A stretch of 64,000 nt of DNA. Source: Candidatus Pacearchaeota archaeon. GTDB lineage: Archaea > Nanobdellota > Nanobdellia > UBA10117 > JAFCGA01. Below, one piece after another: positions 15,007 through 24,281 of this stretch (position 1 is the stretch's first letter; each line of letters starts with the position of its first letter). Under the pieces are notes generated by a model. That model searched no databases. It had not been told where the DNA came from and saw nothing but the letters and a program-made list of their open reading frames with translations. The translations under genes were made by a program, and so were the position numbers. The stretch covers positions 55,626-119,625 of the forward strand of contig JAFCGA010000007.1 in the NCBI GenBank assembly GCA_017608345.1. Direction: 5' to 3'.

Positions 15007-15348
15007 CACCTCTTGTTTTGTAACATAATGTAAAGGGTCCCAGAAGTTTATATATCTTTCCAAAACTTTTATGCTCTCCTTATTCGCAAAATCAGATAAT
15101 TTATTAGTAATTCTCTCAGAGAATTGCTTATTTTCCAGTACTTCTACCTTAATTTCTCGAATATTTGCCTGCATCTCACGTATATCATCAATATTCGACT
15201 TATGTTTCTCATTTAAGCTAGCATCAATCAATTCCATATGACTACGCAACGTGCTAATGTGCTCTTCCATAACTCGCAATCTCCGGTTTAGATTTGCTAG
15301 TTCTGCAGCTAGCGGCGGTGGAATTGCAGGCTGTGGCTGATTTGACAT
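14977..15348 (-). CDS. Coiled-coil protein, possible archaellum/pilus accessory (FlaC-like) protein
   Basis: 123 residues. After a Pro-rich start it is nearly all coiled coil (about 14-95), ending with a more specific segment (YINFWDPLHYVTKQEVEDLI) and a basic TRKR tail. No membrane helix. Size and make-up recall the small coiled-coil accessory proteins (FlaC type) beside archaeal type IV pilus ATPases, but I cannot see a diagnostic FlaC motif, so this is only analogy. It is divergent from the TadA-like ATPase gene at 15535, sharing a 186-bp promoter region. Confidence 0.7.
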   Translation of the reverse strand: MSNQPQPAIPPPLAAELANLNRRLRVMEEHISTLRSHMELIDASLNEKHKSNIDDIREMQANIREIKVEVLENKQFSERITNKLSDFANKESIKVLERYINFWDPLHYVTKQEVEDLIKTRKR

Positions 15349-15534
15349 ATTATCTTAACTCCCTTGGAAATTCCCGCTCGTTTATTCCCGAGCGAAGCGA
15401 GCAATAATTCTTCTTTTCTTTGGACGCCTAGTTTCTTTTCTTCCTAAGAAAAGAAAATGGCAGCGAAAAGTATTTTATCTGGGATACTATATATTACCTA
15501 TAGTCACTAATAATATTAATGTAATCCTGTAGAA
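15349..15534. promoter_or_regulatory. Divergent region upstream of the secretion ATPase with long inverted repeat
   Basis: No ORF. It holds an 11-bp perfect inverted repeat (TTTCTTTTCTT 15432-15442 / AAGAAAAGAAA 15446-15456, 3-nt loop). A GCTCG...CGAGC stem lies near 15375-15405, and AT-rich promoter-like sequence for the ATPase gene at about 15485-15525 (ACTATATATTA). The inverted repeat could be an operator or a terminator-type hairpin. Confidence 0.5.
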
Positions 15535-17811
15535 ATGGTAAATAACACGAATAGTTGTAAGTTTTCGCTAGATACTAAAACTGGACAGCGTATTCTTAGA
15601 GCAAACTGCGACAAATGCATTTATTCTCCGGATTTAGAAACCAACCCCCTCTGTATGGCTAGAACAATTAACAAGCTAATGGAAGTCGGGCAAGTAAATG
15701 AGGTGGTCTTCTCGCAGAAGGAGGATTATATCTATGATTATACGCAAACACAAATGCTCTTGCAGATTGCGAATTTGCTAAATGATCTAGTGCACCGGAG
15801 GAACATCCTGTCTTACTCTGCGCTCGGAGATGGAAAAGGTTGCGAGAGATGCTATCCTGCGAGATCTGACTTGCTTAGAATCCTCGTTCTATATGAATTA
15901 CGAGAAGATCCAATTGGAGCATATTTACACGTGATCGAACAAATTAAAAAAGAGGAAACAAAAGCTAAGATTATCCTCTTCCAGCAATGCCCTGGCTGCT
16001 ATCAGACATTCATTAATACATTAATATATATCCGCGACTCACTGGCAACTACTAGTTTAATCAAGGCAGCTACGCCATTCCTTAAAAATTACGATCCCAA
16101 AACCCGAGAAGTCTATAAAGAAATATTACGTCCTGTTGTAAAACCAAACTTCTTATACGTAAAACTAGTCACAAGCTATCCTGCAGGAGCAGAAGAACTA
16201 AGCGCGTACAATTTAAAAGAAAAAACCAGCGTAGTTATCCTAAAAACTAAGGATGAAATCCGTCCATTATATCACTTAACTCCTCCGGAATTCAAGCTTA
16301 GTGAAGATAAATATCGCCTCATTGGAACCGCTAAAGAAATAATCGCGCAGCATAAACCTCGCCAATCGGAATTTGTCGATCCAGAGAGGACTCGAGACAT
16401 ATTTCTAAGTGTCGCAAAAGACATGCTAGAAGATATGAGTCGAGCAAATAAACTATCAATCAACTACGATGAGCTAGGGGAACTAGCTGAAGTTCTTGTA
16501 AGACACACAATTGGCTTCGGAGTCATAGAAGTTCTATTATCTGATGATAAAATCCAAGACATAACTGTAAATTCTCCAGCAGGAATAAATCCAATAACAA
16601 TAGTACATTCTGAATTCGGAGAATGTGTCACAAACATAACAATTACTCCTCGGGAAATGGAAAGCTGGGCAACTAAGCTAAGAATGCTCTCAGGAAGACC
16701 ACTCGATGAAGCTAATCCAGTATTGGACACTCAACTTATCGTACCTGGCGGAAATGCAAGAGTTGCTGCTGTGCAGCCGCCCTTAAGCCCTTCTGGTTTA
16801 GCTTACGCATTCAGAAGACATCGCAGTAAGCCATGGACAACGCCGTTATTTATTGAAAACAAAATGATTTCCGCGCTAGGTGCAGGTCTGCTTAGTTTCA
16901 TAATCGACGGGGCTCGTACACTACTTGTTGCAGGAACTCGATCTGCAGGAAAAACATCTCTTCTCGGCTCGCTGATGATTGAAATCATGCGATCGAACCG
17001 CATACTAACTGTAGAAGACACATTAGAACTGCCAGTTCAGCAATTAAAGCAATTAAAATATGATATTCAGTCATTTAAAGTTCAATCTGTCATTACTGGC
17101 AGCAAAACCGAAATCTCTGCAGCCGAAGGAATAAGAACTTCGCTTAGGATGGGTGATTCTTGCCTTATTGTCGGAGAAGTTAGGGGTCCAGAAACTATTG
17201 CGCTATATGAAGCTATGCGAGTTGGTGCGCTAGCAAACGTAGTCGCAGGAACAATACATGGCGCCTCGCCATATGGTGTATTTGACAGAGTTGTTAATGA
17301 TCTCGGAGTTCCTAAAACTAGTTTCAAGGCCACAGATATTATTGTAATTTGCAATCCAGTGAAGTCTGCTTCAGGATTAGAAAAAGTCCGAAGAGTAACT
17401 CAAATAACTGAAATCCGAAAGGAATGGACAGATGATCCGCTAGCAGAGCATGCGTTTGTTGACTTAATGAAATACAATCCTACTACAGATATACTAGAAC
17501 CTACCGCCGAGCTAATCGAAGGTGAAAGCGAGATAATAAAAGCAATCGCGGGAAGAGTAAAAGAGTGGGCTGGCGATTGGGATGCAGTCTGGGAGAATAT
17601 ACTGCTTCGAACGAAGATTAAGCAAGAATTACTGAACGCTGCAATCAAATCGAAGAATAAGAACATTCTAGAAGCAAAGTTTGTGATTGCTGCAAATGAT
17701 GAATTCCACAAGATTAGCGAGCTAGTCAAAAAGGAATTCGGATCATCAGATCCTAAGCAGATTCTAGCAAACTGGCTAGATTGGCTAAAGAAGAACATTA
17801 AGAAAGCTTAG
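15535..17811 (+). CDS. tadA: TadA/VirB11-type secretion ATPase of a type IV pilus-like system
   Basis: 758 residues. The hexameric ATPase powers assembly of pilins on the cytoplasmic face. Walker A is GTRSAGKT (467-474), the acidic box ILTVEDTLELP follows, Walker B is CLIVGEVRG (543-551), and the His box is GTIHGASP (around 575). The N-terminal 160 residues carry eight Cys: C8/C25/C28/C40 and two CxxC pairs (102/105, 151/154), looking like one or two zinc-binding sites. A C-terminal extension of about 100 residues follows the motor domain. It lies 2 bp upstream of the TadC-like gene; together they form the core of the machine. No archaellum filament or switch genes are near. Confidence 0.92.
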   Translation: MVNNTNSCKFSLDTKTGQRILRANCDKCIYSPDLETNPLCMARTINKLMEVGQVNEVVFSQKEDYIYDYTQTQMLLQIANLLNDLVHRRNILSYSALGDGKGCERCYPARSDLLRILVLYELREDPIGAYLHVIEQIKKEETKAKIILFQQCPGCYQTFINTLIYIRDSLATTSLIKAATPFLKNYDPKTREVYKEILRPVVKPNFLYVKLVTSYPAGAEELSAYNLKEKTSVVILKTKDEIRPLYHLTPPEFKLSEDKYRLIGTAKEIIAQHKPRQSEFVDPERTRDIFLSVAKDMLEDMSRANKLSINYDELGELAEVLVRHTIGFGVIEVLLSDDKIQDITVNSPAGINPITIVHSEFGECVTNITITPREMESWATKLRMLSGRPLDEANPVLDTQLIVPGGNARVAAVQPPLSPSGLAYAFRRHRSKPWTTPLFIENKMISALGAGLLSFIIDGARTLLVAGTRSAGKTSLLGSLMIEIMRSNRILTVEDTLELPVQQLKQLKYDIQSFKVQSVITGSKTEISAAEGIRTSLRMGDSCLIVGEVRGPETIALYEAMRVGALANVVAGTIHGASPYGVFDRVVNDLGVPKTSFKATDIIVICNPVKSASGLEKVRRVTQITEIRKEWTDDPLAEHAFVDLMKYNPTTDILEPTAELIEGESEIIKAIAGRVKEWAGDWDAVWENILLRTKIKQELLNAAIKSKNKNILEAKFVIAANDEFHKISELVKKEFGSSDPKQILANWLDWLKKNIKKA

Positions 17812-17813
17812 AG

Positions 17814-19907
17814 ATGGCAAATAAATATTCCAAATACGAAGAAGAACTAAACCAGCTTCTGCATCCTTCAGAATTCCAATCACAAGGAAAAGTCAATTAT
17901 TCGCGAGCGTATCAGATATTCAAGCGAGAGCAAGTACCACGAGCTCTTAATTCTTATGAAAAAGCTTGTGCATTCTCTGAGCGACTTATTAGCTCAAAAG
18001 TCAAGGAAAAGAAAGCTGAAGAAATAAGAACTTACGCAGCATTAACACACCTTAACATCACTCCTGAAGGAGTTTATTCTTATACTTATCTTATGACTAC
18101 GCTAGGAATACTAGCTACTCTTGGATTGTTTATTAGCAGCCTCCTGTTCGCTCCAGAATACAGATTATTCTCGCTGCTAGTTGGATTCGGGCTAACCTTA
18201 TTTGCAATATTTTACCTTCCGAGAATACCTAAACACACATTTACTTCTTGGCGAGCAAAAGCTTCTGATCAATTATTACTTGCTGTCCTTTATCTCGTAA
18301 TTTACATGAAACGCGAGCAGAACTTAGAACGAGCAGTTCTATTTGTAGCAAAACAGATGCCTCCGCCCCTGAGTCTCGACTTTATGAAAGTACTTTGGGA
18401 CTTTGAATCGGGCAAATATCCAACTGTCGCTGAGTCGCTAGATGCATATGTACAGACCTGGAGAGACAAAGAAGATGAGTTCATAGAAGCCATACATCTT
18501 GTTGAAGCTTCGCTGTATGAACCTGATTCAGAGAAAGTAAAAGCCCTTCTCGAGAAAGCAATTGACGTAGTCATAGATGGAACGCAAGATCATATGACTC
18601 ATTACGCTCATTCACTTCAGAGCCCGATTAAAACACTGCACATGCTTGGAATCGTTCTGCCAATATTAGGTATGGTTATGCTTCCGATGATCGGAGCATT
18701 CCTCGGAGATATGATCAAGCCCGCGTATATCATAATTCTATACAATATCACGCTGCCAATAATTGTGTTCTTGCTAGCTAGAGAGATCGTATCTACACGA
18801 CCTGCAGGAATTGCAACTACAGACATTTCCGAGTACATCCGAAGCAAATCAAAGCCATTCATAAAAATAGGAAAAGGAAAGTTGTATTTACCGGCTAAGA
18901 TGCTCGCCGCGGGAATTGCTTCGATTGCAATTATACCTGTCCTGTTCTACACGTTGAATATTTATCTGAGCAGTCCAGCCGCGTGGGAAGCATTCAAATT
19001 CTCAGAAGCTGCATTTTATATGTCAATTAGCGTCGTCGTTGCTATCGGGCTCGCGGCTGCAGTTTACTTCTGGTACTCGACTAAGCACATTATCAAATGG
19101 AAACGAAAAATCGAGAAAATAGATGATCAATTTTCCTCAGCAATGTTCCAGCTAGGCAGCCGTATATCTGAAGATATTCCTGCTGAGCTAGCATTTTCTA
19201 ATGTCGCTGAGGGAACAAAAGGCACAGAAGTTAGCAGTTTCTTTGCGAAGGTTGATGATAATCTGCGGCGGCTAGGTATGAGCCTAAATGATGCTATATT
19301 TGATAGTAAAAATGGTGCTATTCTAGCCTTCCCTTCAGCTACAATTCAATCAATAATGAAATTATTCATCGAGGGCGTTAAGAAAAGCCCGCAAGTAGTC
19401 GCAGACAGCTTACTTACTCTTTCCAGATATCTTAAGAATGTCCACCGAGTCATGGAGCGACTTAAAGATTTACTCGCAGACACTCTTGCTGAGATGCAGA
19501 CTCAGGCTAGCTTTTTTGCGCCACTTGTTGCGGGAATTGTTGTTAGCTTATCCGTATTAATCACAAATGTGTTAGTTAATTTAGGGGAGCAGTTAAGCAG
19601 CCTTAGTACTGGTAGTGGTCCCGAAAGCGCCGGATTCGGAGGTATGAGCGGACTAGTTGGATTTGTAAATCCCGAAGCAATAATGCCTTCAGCACTCTTT
19701 CAATTAATCGTAGGCATATATGTTATACAAGTTGTGATTATATTATCCTACTTACTCTCTAAGATTATTCACGGTGAAGATGAAATCGAAAGGAAGTGGA
19801 TGACTGCTAAGAACTTGCTCGCTGCAATGGCGATATATGGCATTGTTGTATCAATATTAAGCTTTGCATTCGGTCAGATTGCTATGACCGTTACAGGGTT
19901 TGGATAG
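17814..19907 (+). CDS. tadC: TadC/T2SSF-type membrane platform protein
   Basis: 697 residues with two type II secretion F-like domains. Membrane segments lie at about 90-130, 275-325, 360-385, 400-420, 560-590 and 620-695. The two cytoplasmic helical bundles lie at about 145-265 and 430-555 (FxSAMFQLGSRISEDIPAE, then PQVVADSLL in the second). The family anchors the ATPase and guides pilin assembly. The gene starts 2 bp after the ATPase stop, indicating one transcript. It is closer in layout to archaeal FlaJ/TadC double-domain proteins than to single-domain bacterial TadB or TadC. Its end overlaps the next, convergent gene by 17 bp. Confidence 0.9.
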   Translation: MANKYSKYEEELNQLLHPSEFQSQGKVNYSRAYQIFKREQVPRALNSYEKACAFSERLISSKVKEKKAEEIRTYAALTHLNITPEGVYSYTYLMTTLGILATLGLFISSLLFAPEYRLFSLLVGFGLTLFAIFYLPRIPKHTFTSWRAKASDQLLLAVLYLVIYMKREQNLERAVLFVAKQMPPPLSLDFMKVLWDFESGKYPTVAESLDAYVQTWRDKEDEFIEAIHLVEASLYEPDSEKVKALLEKAIDVVIDGTQDHMTHYAHSLQSPIKTLHMLGIVLPILGMVMLPMIGAFLGDMIKPAYIIILYNITLPIIVFLLAREIVSTRPAGIATTDISEYIRSKSKPFIKIGKGKLYLPAKMLAAGIASIAIIPVLFYTLNIYLSSPAAWEAFKFSEAAFYMSISVVVAIGLAAAVYFWYSTKHIIKWKRKIEKIDDQFSSAMFQLGSRISEDIPAELAFSNVAEGTKGTEVSSFFAKVDDNLRRLGMSLNDAIFDSKNGAILAFPSATIQSIMKLFIEGVKKSPQVVADSLLTLSRYLKNVHRVMERLKDLLADTLAEMQTQASFFAPLVAGIVVSLSVLITNVLVNLGEQLSSLSTGSGPESAGFGGMSGLVGFVNPEAIMPSALFQLIVGIYVIQVVIILSYLLSKIIHGEDEIERKWMTAKNLLAAMAIYGIVVSILSFAFGQIAMTVTGFG

Positions 19908-20448
19908 AATACGGTTTTGTAAATTCTCTAACGTTTTTAAATCCGAGTGATTTTACGTATTTTCTGAATTTCCAACTCGAATAATGATTCTGCTTAGCGT
20001 GATTCAGGATATGATTCTTGTAATTATTCAGCCACAGATTTATACCTAAATCTGTCAAGTTAGTTTCCCTGAGCTTTTCTTCAAGAGTTCGGAAGTTATA
20101 TACTCCTGCTAGAGCATCTCGAACTAATCGCTTTCTTGTTAGAGTATAGTCTACCTTTTGCGGCTTGCTTATTTTCTTAACTCTTACGTACCGCCTTACT
20201 ACTTTCTTTTTGACTTTCTTAACTCGTTTCGGAAAATAACCTAGCTGAGGAATATGTTCTGTATGGGGAGGAGAATAATAATATGGAATCAGATCGCGAG
20301 TTTCATCTGCTATTCTAGCAACTTTTTCTTCAATATGTTCTAGAGAATCTCCATTTGCAATACCTAACAGAATTTCAGACCCGGCCAGAAGATGAGCAGA
20401 TCTAAGCAATCTTTCTTCAGCTAAACATATCTCCGCAGCGATTTCCAT
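19891..20448 (-). CDS. Uncharacterised very basic helical protein
   Basis: 185 residues, family not recognised. The N-terminal 65 residues are acidic and helical (MEIAAEICLAEERLLRSAHL). The middle is a striking Lys/Arg/Val run (PKRVKKVKKKVVRRYVRVKK, about 89-108). The C-terminal half is basic with many aromatic residues. There is no membrane segment. The composition suggests RNA or DNA binding, but no motif confirms it. Its 3' end overlaps the TadC-like gene by 17 bp in the convergent direction. Confidence 0.62.
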   Translation of the reverse strand: MEIAAEICLAEERLLRSAHLLAGSEILLGIANGDSLEHIEEKVARIADETRDLIPYYYSPPHTEHIPQLGYFPKRVKKVKKKVVRRYVRVKKISKPQKVDYTLTRKRLVRDALAGVYNFRTLEEKLRETNLTDLGINLWLNNYKNHILNHAKQNHYSSWKFRKYVKSLGFKNVREFTKPYSIQTL

Positions 20449-20510
20449 ATAATTATTACGCTATACATAAGTTTAAAAGCTTTTTTTTCGAATCATCTGT
20501 TAGTGATACT

Positions 20511-21656
20511 ATGGGAATGACAATGGGTTCGCCGACTCAACCGAAATACTTGCCTAAGTGGGTACCCTTCCATAATATTATTAACAAAAAAAGGGAGCAC
20601 GAACACGGCTTAGCTTGTCAGAGAACTATGGGAAAGGAGATCCACGGATCTTTGAGAGAACCGTATGGATTAACAGCTGGGCAAATGCCTATGCCTCCGC
20701 AGCAGCAGAGATCAAGAGAGCAAGTCTTAGATGATAAGAGTTCTATGAATTTAGAACAAACGTTACAAACTGCTAAGCAGACGCTGCAGCAGCTAGCTCA
20801 GAAAGAAAGAGCACTAGATGAAAGAGAGAGAACTCTATATCAACAAGAGCAGGAATATTCTAACTTAATTGAACAGCATAAAAAGCGCTTTGACGGATTC
20901 TTAGCAGAAAGCGCTGAAGAATTTAGAGATTTGCAGAGCACTTTGCTTCTCGGCGAAGGAGAAGAATTCGAATATATTTCTAAATCAGAATTTTATAAGA
21001 TTAAAGAAAAAGTCGAAGGACTTACTCCAATTATAACTGCTAATGTTAAGAGCAGAAACGATCTAGAAGAAGAACTTGAATTCCTAAGACCTTATGTTCT
21101 AAAATTAGAGAAGGATGTTACGAGCATAATACCTAGAATTGATGAGCTTAGATCCGACTTAGATATCTTTATGTCACGTCATACTCATTCGGGATTAGGT
21201 GAAGGCCTAGAAGACATCGAAGAGCTACGGGAACAGCTCACGCAGATAGATACTTACGTAAACGAGCAAGTTCCGGAGATTAAGGGTTTAATTACAGAAA
21301 TAAAGCAAGAAATTAGTAGCGGACCAGCTACATCTACGACCGAGTCGGCAGAATTTTCTGACTTAATCGGGAGAGTAGAAGAAACATTAGGCTTGCTTAA
21401 TACAAATTTAACTGCACTAAGTGTAACTCAGCAGCACTATGATTCAGAATTAGAAAAAATGCAGGCTCTAACTCAAGCGCAAGAAAAAATAAAACAGAAT
21501 ATGGAGCAATTATATCACGATGCTGAACAAAAGCTTAAAAGCTCTGAAGCAGTTCGTGATAGGAGCACTATCGAAGCGGAGCCTTCACAACCTGCTACAC
21601 CAAAAAGATCAAGAGGTTCGGGTAGGAAATCCACGTTTAATCGAGTTACGAGGTAA
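20511..21656 (+). CDS. Coiled-coil protein with basic SxFxRVT tail
   Basis: 381 residues, no recognised family. Residues 1-75 are Pro/Gly/His-rich and disordered-looking. About 80-150 and 185-355 are long coiled coils (for example KERALDERERTLYQQEQEY). The last residues, GRKSTFNRVTR, match the end of the next protein (GKKSAFTRVTS). It is first in an apparent three-gene operon with another coiled-coil protein and a JAMM protease. No membrane segment is present; it likely forms a cytoplasmic fibre or scaffold. Confidence 0.75.
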   Translation: MGMTMGSPTQPKYLPKWVPFHNIINKKREHEHGLACQRTMGKEIHGSLREPYGLTAGQMPMPPQQQRSREQVLDDKSSMNLEQTLQTAKQTLQQLAQKERALDERERTLYQQEQEYSNLIEQHKKRFDGFLAESAEEFRDLQSTLLLGEGEEFEYISKSEFYKIKEKVEGLTPIITANVKSRNDLEEELEFLRPYVLKLEKDVTSIIPRIDELRSDLDIFMSRHTHSGLGEGLEDIEELREQLTQIDTYVNEQVPEIKGLITEIKQEISSGPATSTTESAEFSDLIGRVEETLGLLNTNLTALSVTQQHYDSELEKMQALTQAQEKIKQNMEQLYHDAEQKLKSSEAVRDRSTIEAEPSQPATPKRSRGSGRKSTFNRVTR

Positions 21657-21660
21657 TAAT

Positions 21661-22698
21661 ATGATAGATCTAAATGAAGTAAATAATGAGATACAGAATA
21701 GTTACGCAACTTTAAAAGAACATGCTGAAGCTAAAAATGAATTCGGAAGATTCGGACCAAATAATTATCTACAACAAGCAGTAGTAGAATATATTGGCTC
21801 ATTGTCGCTAAATCAGACTGAAGAATTAGTAACCATACTAATTCAAGATGAATTAGATTACGTGGATGATAATCTAGGAGATATTGATGCTGACTTAACT
21901 GATCGCTACGGACATTTTACAACAGTAAATGAGTTCTTATCTACAGAGGATATAACTCTCGAGAATATCGCTACTGAAATAAGCAAATCCGATCCAGAAC
22001 AAGAAATTTATTCCACATTTACGCGAGCTATGGATATAAAACAAGTTCTGGATGCAACAGCAAGTCCATTGTTTACTTCTGCAGCAGTAATTTATTCACT
22101 AACTTCGGAAAATGAGGTTAGCTTGGAGCTTGCGCTTACTGCAATCACCGCAAGATATAATCAGCATATTGCTAGACAAGAATTAATGAATAGTCAAGAG
22201 AAAATACTAATAAAATATGGAGAAACACTAGCAGAAGTAGCAGATATCCGCGAACAAGTAAGTGGGGTCTCAACTAAACTCGAAGAGCTAACTACGACAG
22301 TAAATGGCTTACCCGGAGCTCCAGATCTATCTCCTTATGCTCTAACAGAAACTGTTGGGGATTTGCCAGATGATATAGCTAGCCTTGAATTTAGGTTCAA
22401 GGATTTCGAAAAGAAAGCTAAGACTTTTGTAAATGGAACAGATCTAGCAAGAATAACAAATGATATCGCAGATATAAAGAATGATACTGGTGAGTTTGCT
22501 GACCGACTTAAGACAAGTGAAGAATCAATTCGAACAGAGATGGAAGATCTAACTACATCTATCACTACGACTGTAGAAGAAAGACTATCGCACTATGATC
22601 AAAGAATAGAAGAAGCGAAAAATACTGTACAGACCACTAAACCAATTCCCGGACCAAGACGCGGTAAGAAAAGTGCGTTTACTCGAGTAACATCCTAA
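21661..22698 (+). CDS. Helical/coiled-coil protein with basic SxFxRVT tail
   Basis: 345 residues from the ATG at 21661, which has a GAGGTAAT sequence directly upstream. A longer upstream frame inside the previous gene is rejected. Residues 1-185 form a helical, acidic domain that is loosely similar to the N-terminus of the following JAMM protein (same length, same spacing of acidic helices). Residues 190-330 are coiled coil with a Gly/Pro break, followed by the GKKSAFTRVTS tail shared with the preceding protein. Function is unknown. It is the middle gene of the operon. Confidence 0.75.
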   Translation: MIDLNEVNNEIQNSYATLKEHAEAKNEFGRFGPNNYLQQAVVEYIGSLSLNQTEELVTILIQDELDYVDDNLGDIDADLTDRYGHFTTVNEFLSTEDITLENIATEISKSDPEQEIYSTFTRAMDIKQVLDATASPLFTSAAVIYSLTSENEVSLELALTAITARYNQHIARQELMNSQEKILIKYGETLAEVADIREQVSGVSTKLEELTTTVNGLPGAPDLSPYALTETVGDLPDDIASLEFRFKDFEKKAKTFVNGTDLARITNDIADIKNDTGEFADRLKTSEESIRTEMEDLTTSITTTVEERLSHYDQRIEEAKNTVQTTKPIPGPRRGKKSAFTRVTS

Positions 22699-22719
22699 GC
22701 ACGAATATTCATTCATACT

Positions 22720-24129
22720 ATGACAACTACTGATAACGACAGTGTATTGGATATAATCCAGAAATTCAACGAAGCAATACTTTCAGAATACAACTCGGGT
22801 CCACGGGGAGATGAAGATAAATATGAAGCCAGGTTAGCACTTATAAACAGTACATTCGCTGCAGTGGATGAACTTGATCCGGTAGATCAAGAGCTAATTC
22901 TCAATTACTTATATGAAAACGAATACTGTGTTGAATCGGACGGAATGTGTGATCAGCTTAAGGGTTTTAATTTATCAGAGAAGCTGGTAATTGCTACATT
23001 ACCATTTATCACTAAAAAAGAAGATGACATAGATATTAAGGTTGCTATTCGAGCATATGAAGCATACAAATATCCCGACGCATATTCTAACACATTTACT
23101 GATGAAACAGAAGGTTATGTCGCTGAAGCTAAAACGCTAATAAAAGCGCAGAGTCAAGAAATCAGAGCACTCAAACAGCGGCAAGTCGATCTAGAAGCAA
23201 GATTAGATTATCTAAGCAGGACTTCTAAGGAAGAAATCATATATGTGGGTCAGGAAGATCCGAATCATGTTGTACTGATAACAAATAATGCATATCAGCA
23301 AATGATCGACGCGGGCACAGCAACTAATTTAGAAATAATGGGTCTAATTGCAGGACATTGGCTAGTAGAGGACAATGTTGTATATACTCTAATCAAAGAT
23401 GTTACTATACCTAAAGAATTATATGCTAATGAGATAAGAGTCGGATTCAATCAGGACTCCTTCCTTGAGCTAATGCCTTTACTAGACGGCCTTGAATATG
23501 AGTATATTCTTACTGGTTGGTATCACACTCACCCCGGGCATACGGTTTTTATGAGCGAACAGGACGTTACTACACAAAAGAGAATGTTCAAACATAATTA
23601 TCAGATAGCAGTAGTTTTTGATCCTACTAAGAACCCACTAACTGGAGGAATCGGAGTATATACTCTTACTGGAGTAGATTCTGGACTACTTCCAGAGCTG
23701 TACAAAGAGCTCGGATTTAGAATTATTCCAGATAGTTTCGCGCAAAGATATTTAGATAAAGGACTTGAACAGCTAGCAGAGAGAGAAGCATTAAAACCTA
23801 AGAAAGTGCTAATTATTCCTAAAAAAGATCCTGAGCAGCTTCCTCCACCTGACGATCTACCGCAGATAGCTTACCAGCAACCAGCTCCGGCTGAACAATC
23901 AAGATATGCTCCGAAACCTCAGCCAGCAATAGTTGATCCAGTAAAAGCTGCAAGCGATAGATTAAACTTACATGAATTTGCTGGGAATGCACAAACTTGG
24001 GTTGATTGGGCATCAAATGGACTGAAGGACGGCACGCTCGATGATTTTCAAATCCGTTCTGAATTAAGAGGATCTTGGTCCGCGCAAACAATAGCAGACA
24101 TCTTAACAATAGCTAAAAACGGACAGTAG
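22720..24129 (+). CDS. JAMM/MPN+ metalloprotease with helical N-terminus
   Basis: 469 residues. A helical N-terminal region (1-165, ending in a short coiled coil) precedes a JAMM domain (about 170-350). The full zinc set is present: Glu205 in EIMGLIAG, His269 and His271 in YHTHP, Ser279 and Asp282 (HxHx7SxxD). JAMM enzymes remove ubiquitin-like modifiers or process small proteins. A Pro-rich linker (about 360-410) leads to a short helical C-terminal segment. It is the third gene of an operon with two coiled-coil proteins, which are the obvious candidate partners or substrates. No ubiquitin-like or E1-like gene is visible in the window. Confidence 0.88.
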   Translation: MTTTDNDSVLDIIQKFNEAILSEYNSGPRGDEDKYEARLALINSTFAAVDELDPVDQELILNYLYENEYCVESDGMCDQLKGFNLSEKLVIATLPFITKKEDDIDIKVAIRAYEAYKYPDAYSNTFTDETEGYVAEAKTLIKAQSQEIRALKQRQVDLEARLDYLSRTSKEEIIYVGQEDPNHVVLITNNAYQQMIDAGTATNLEIMGLIAGHWLVEDNVVYTLIKDVTIPKELYANEIRVGFNQDSFLELMPLLDGLEYEYILTGWYHTHPGHTVFMSEQDVTTQKRMFKHNYQIAVVFDPTKNPLTGGIGVYTLTGVDSGLLPELYKELGFRIIPDSFAQRYLDKGLEQLAEREALKPKKVLIIPKKDPEQLPPPDDLPQIAYQQPAPAEQSRYAPKPQPAIVDPVKAASDRLNLHEFAGNAQTWVDWASNGLKDGTLDDFQIRSELRGSWSAQTIADILTIAKNGQ

Positions 24130-24166
24130 CAAAAACCTTAATTACTTCTGAGTTCTTTCTTTATTT

Positions 24167-24280
24167 ATGAAGAAAGCTGACTTCAATACAGTTATAGTCT
24201 ATATTGCACTTTCTGCAATCGTAGCAGGAATAGCTGTCGCGATCTTCTGGCTAAAATTTAAAAGCTATATTCCAAATTAA
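24167..24280 (+). CDS. Very small pilin-like single-helix protein
   Basis: 37 residues: a KKAD start, then one hydrophobic helix (about 7-29) and a short basic end. It lies one base upstream of the pilin-like gene at 24282 and in the same direction, and shares the class III signal-peptide style (two basic residues followed by a hydrophobic stretch). It is probably a minor pilin or a membrane peptide of the same operon. The coding call rests on context and composition because the gene is so short. Confidence 0.6.
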   Translation: MKKADFNTVIVYIALSAIVAGIAVAIFWLKFKSYIPN

Positions 24281-24281
24281 G

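Noticed and set aside
15535..19907. Archaellum (flaI/flaJ) identification for the ATPase and membrane gene
   Set aside because: No archaellin, FlaF/G/H or typical FlaC/D/E genes lie nearby and the ATPase N-terminus has extra Cys sites, so a general type IV pilus/Tad assignment is safer.
21520..21660. N-terminal extension of the second coiled-coil protein
   Set aside because: It overlaps the end of the preceding gene; the ATG at 21661 has a GAGGTAAT ribosome binding site and begins the conserved acidic domain.
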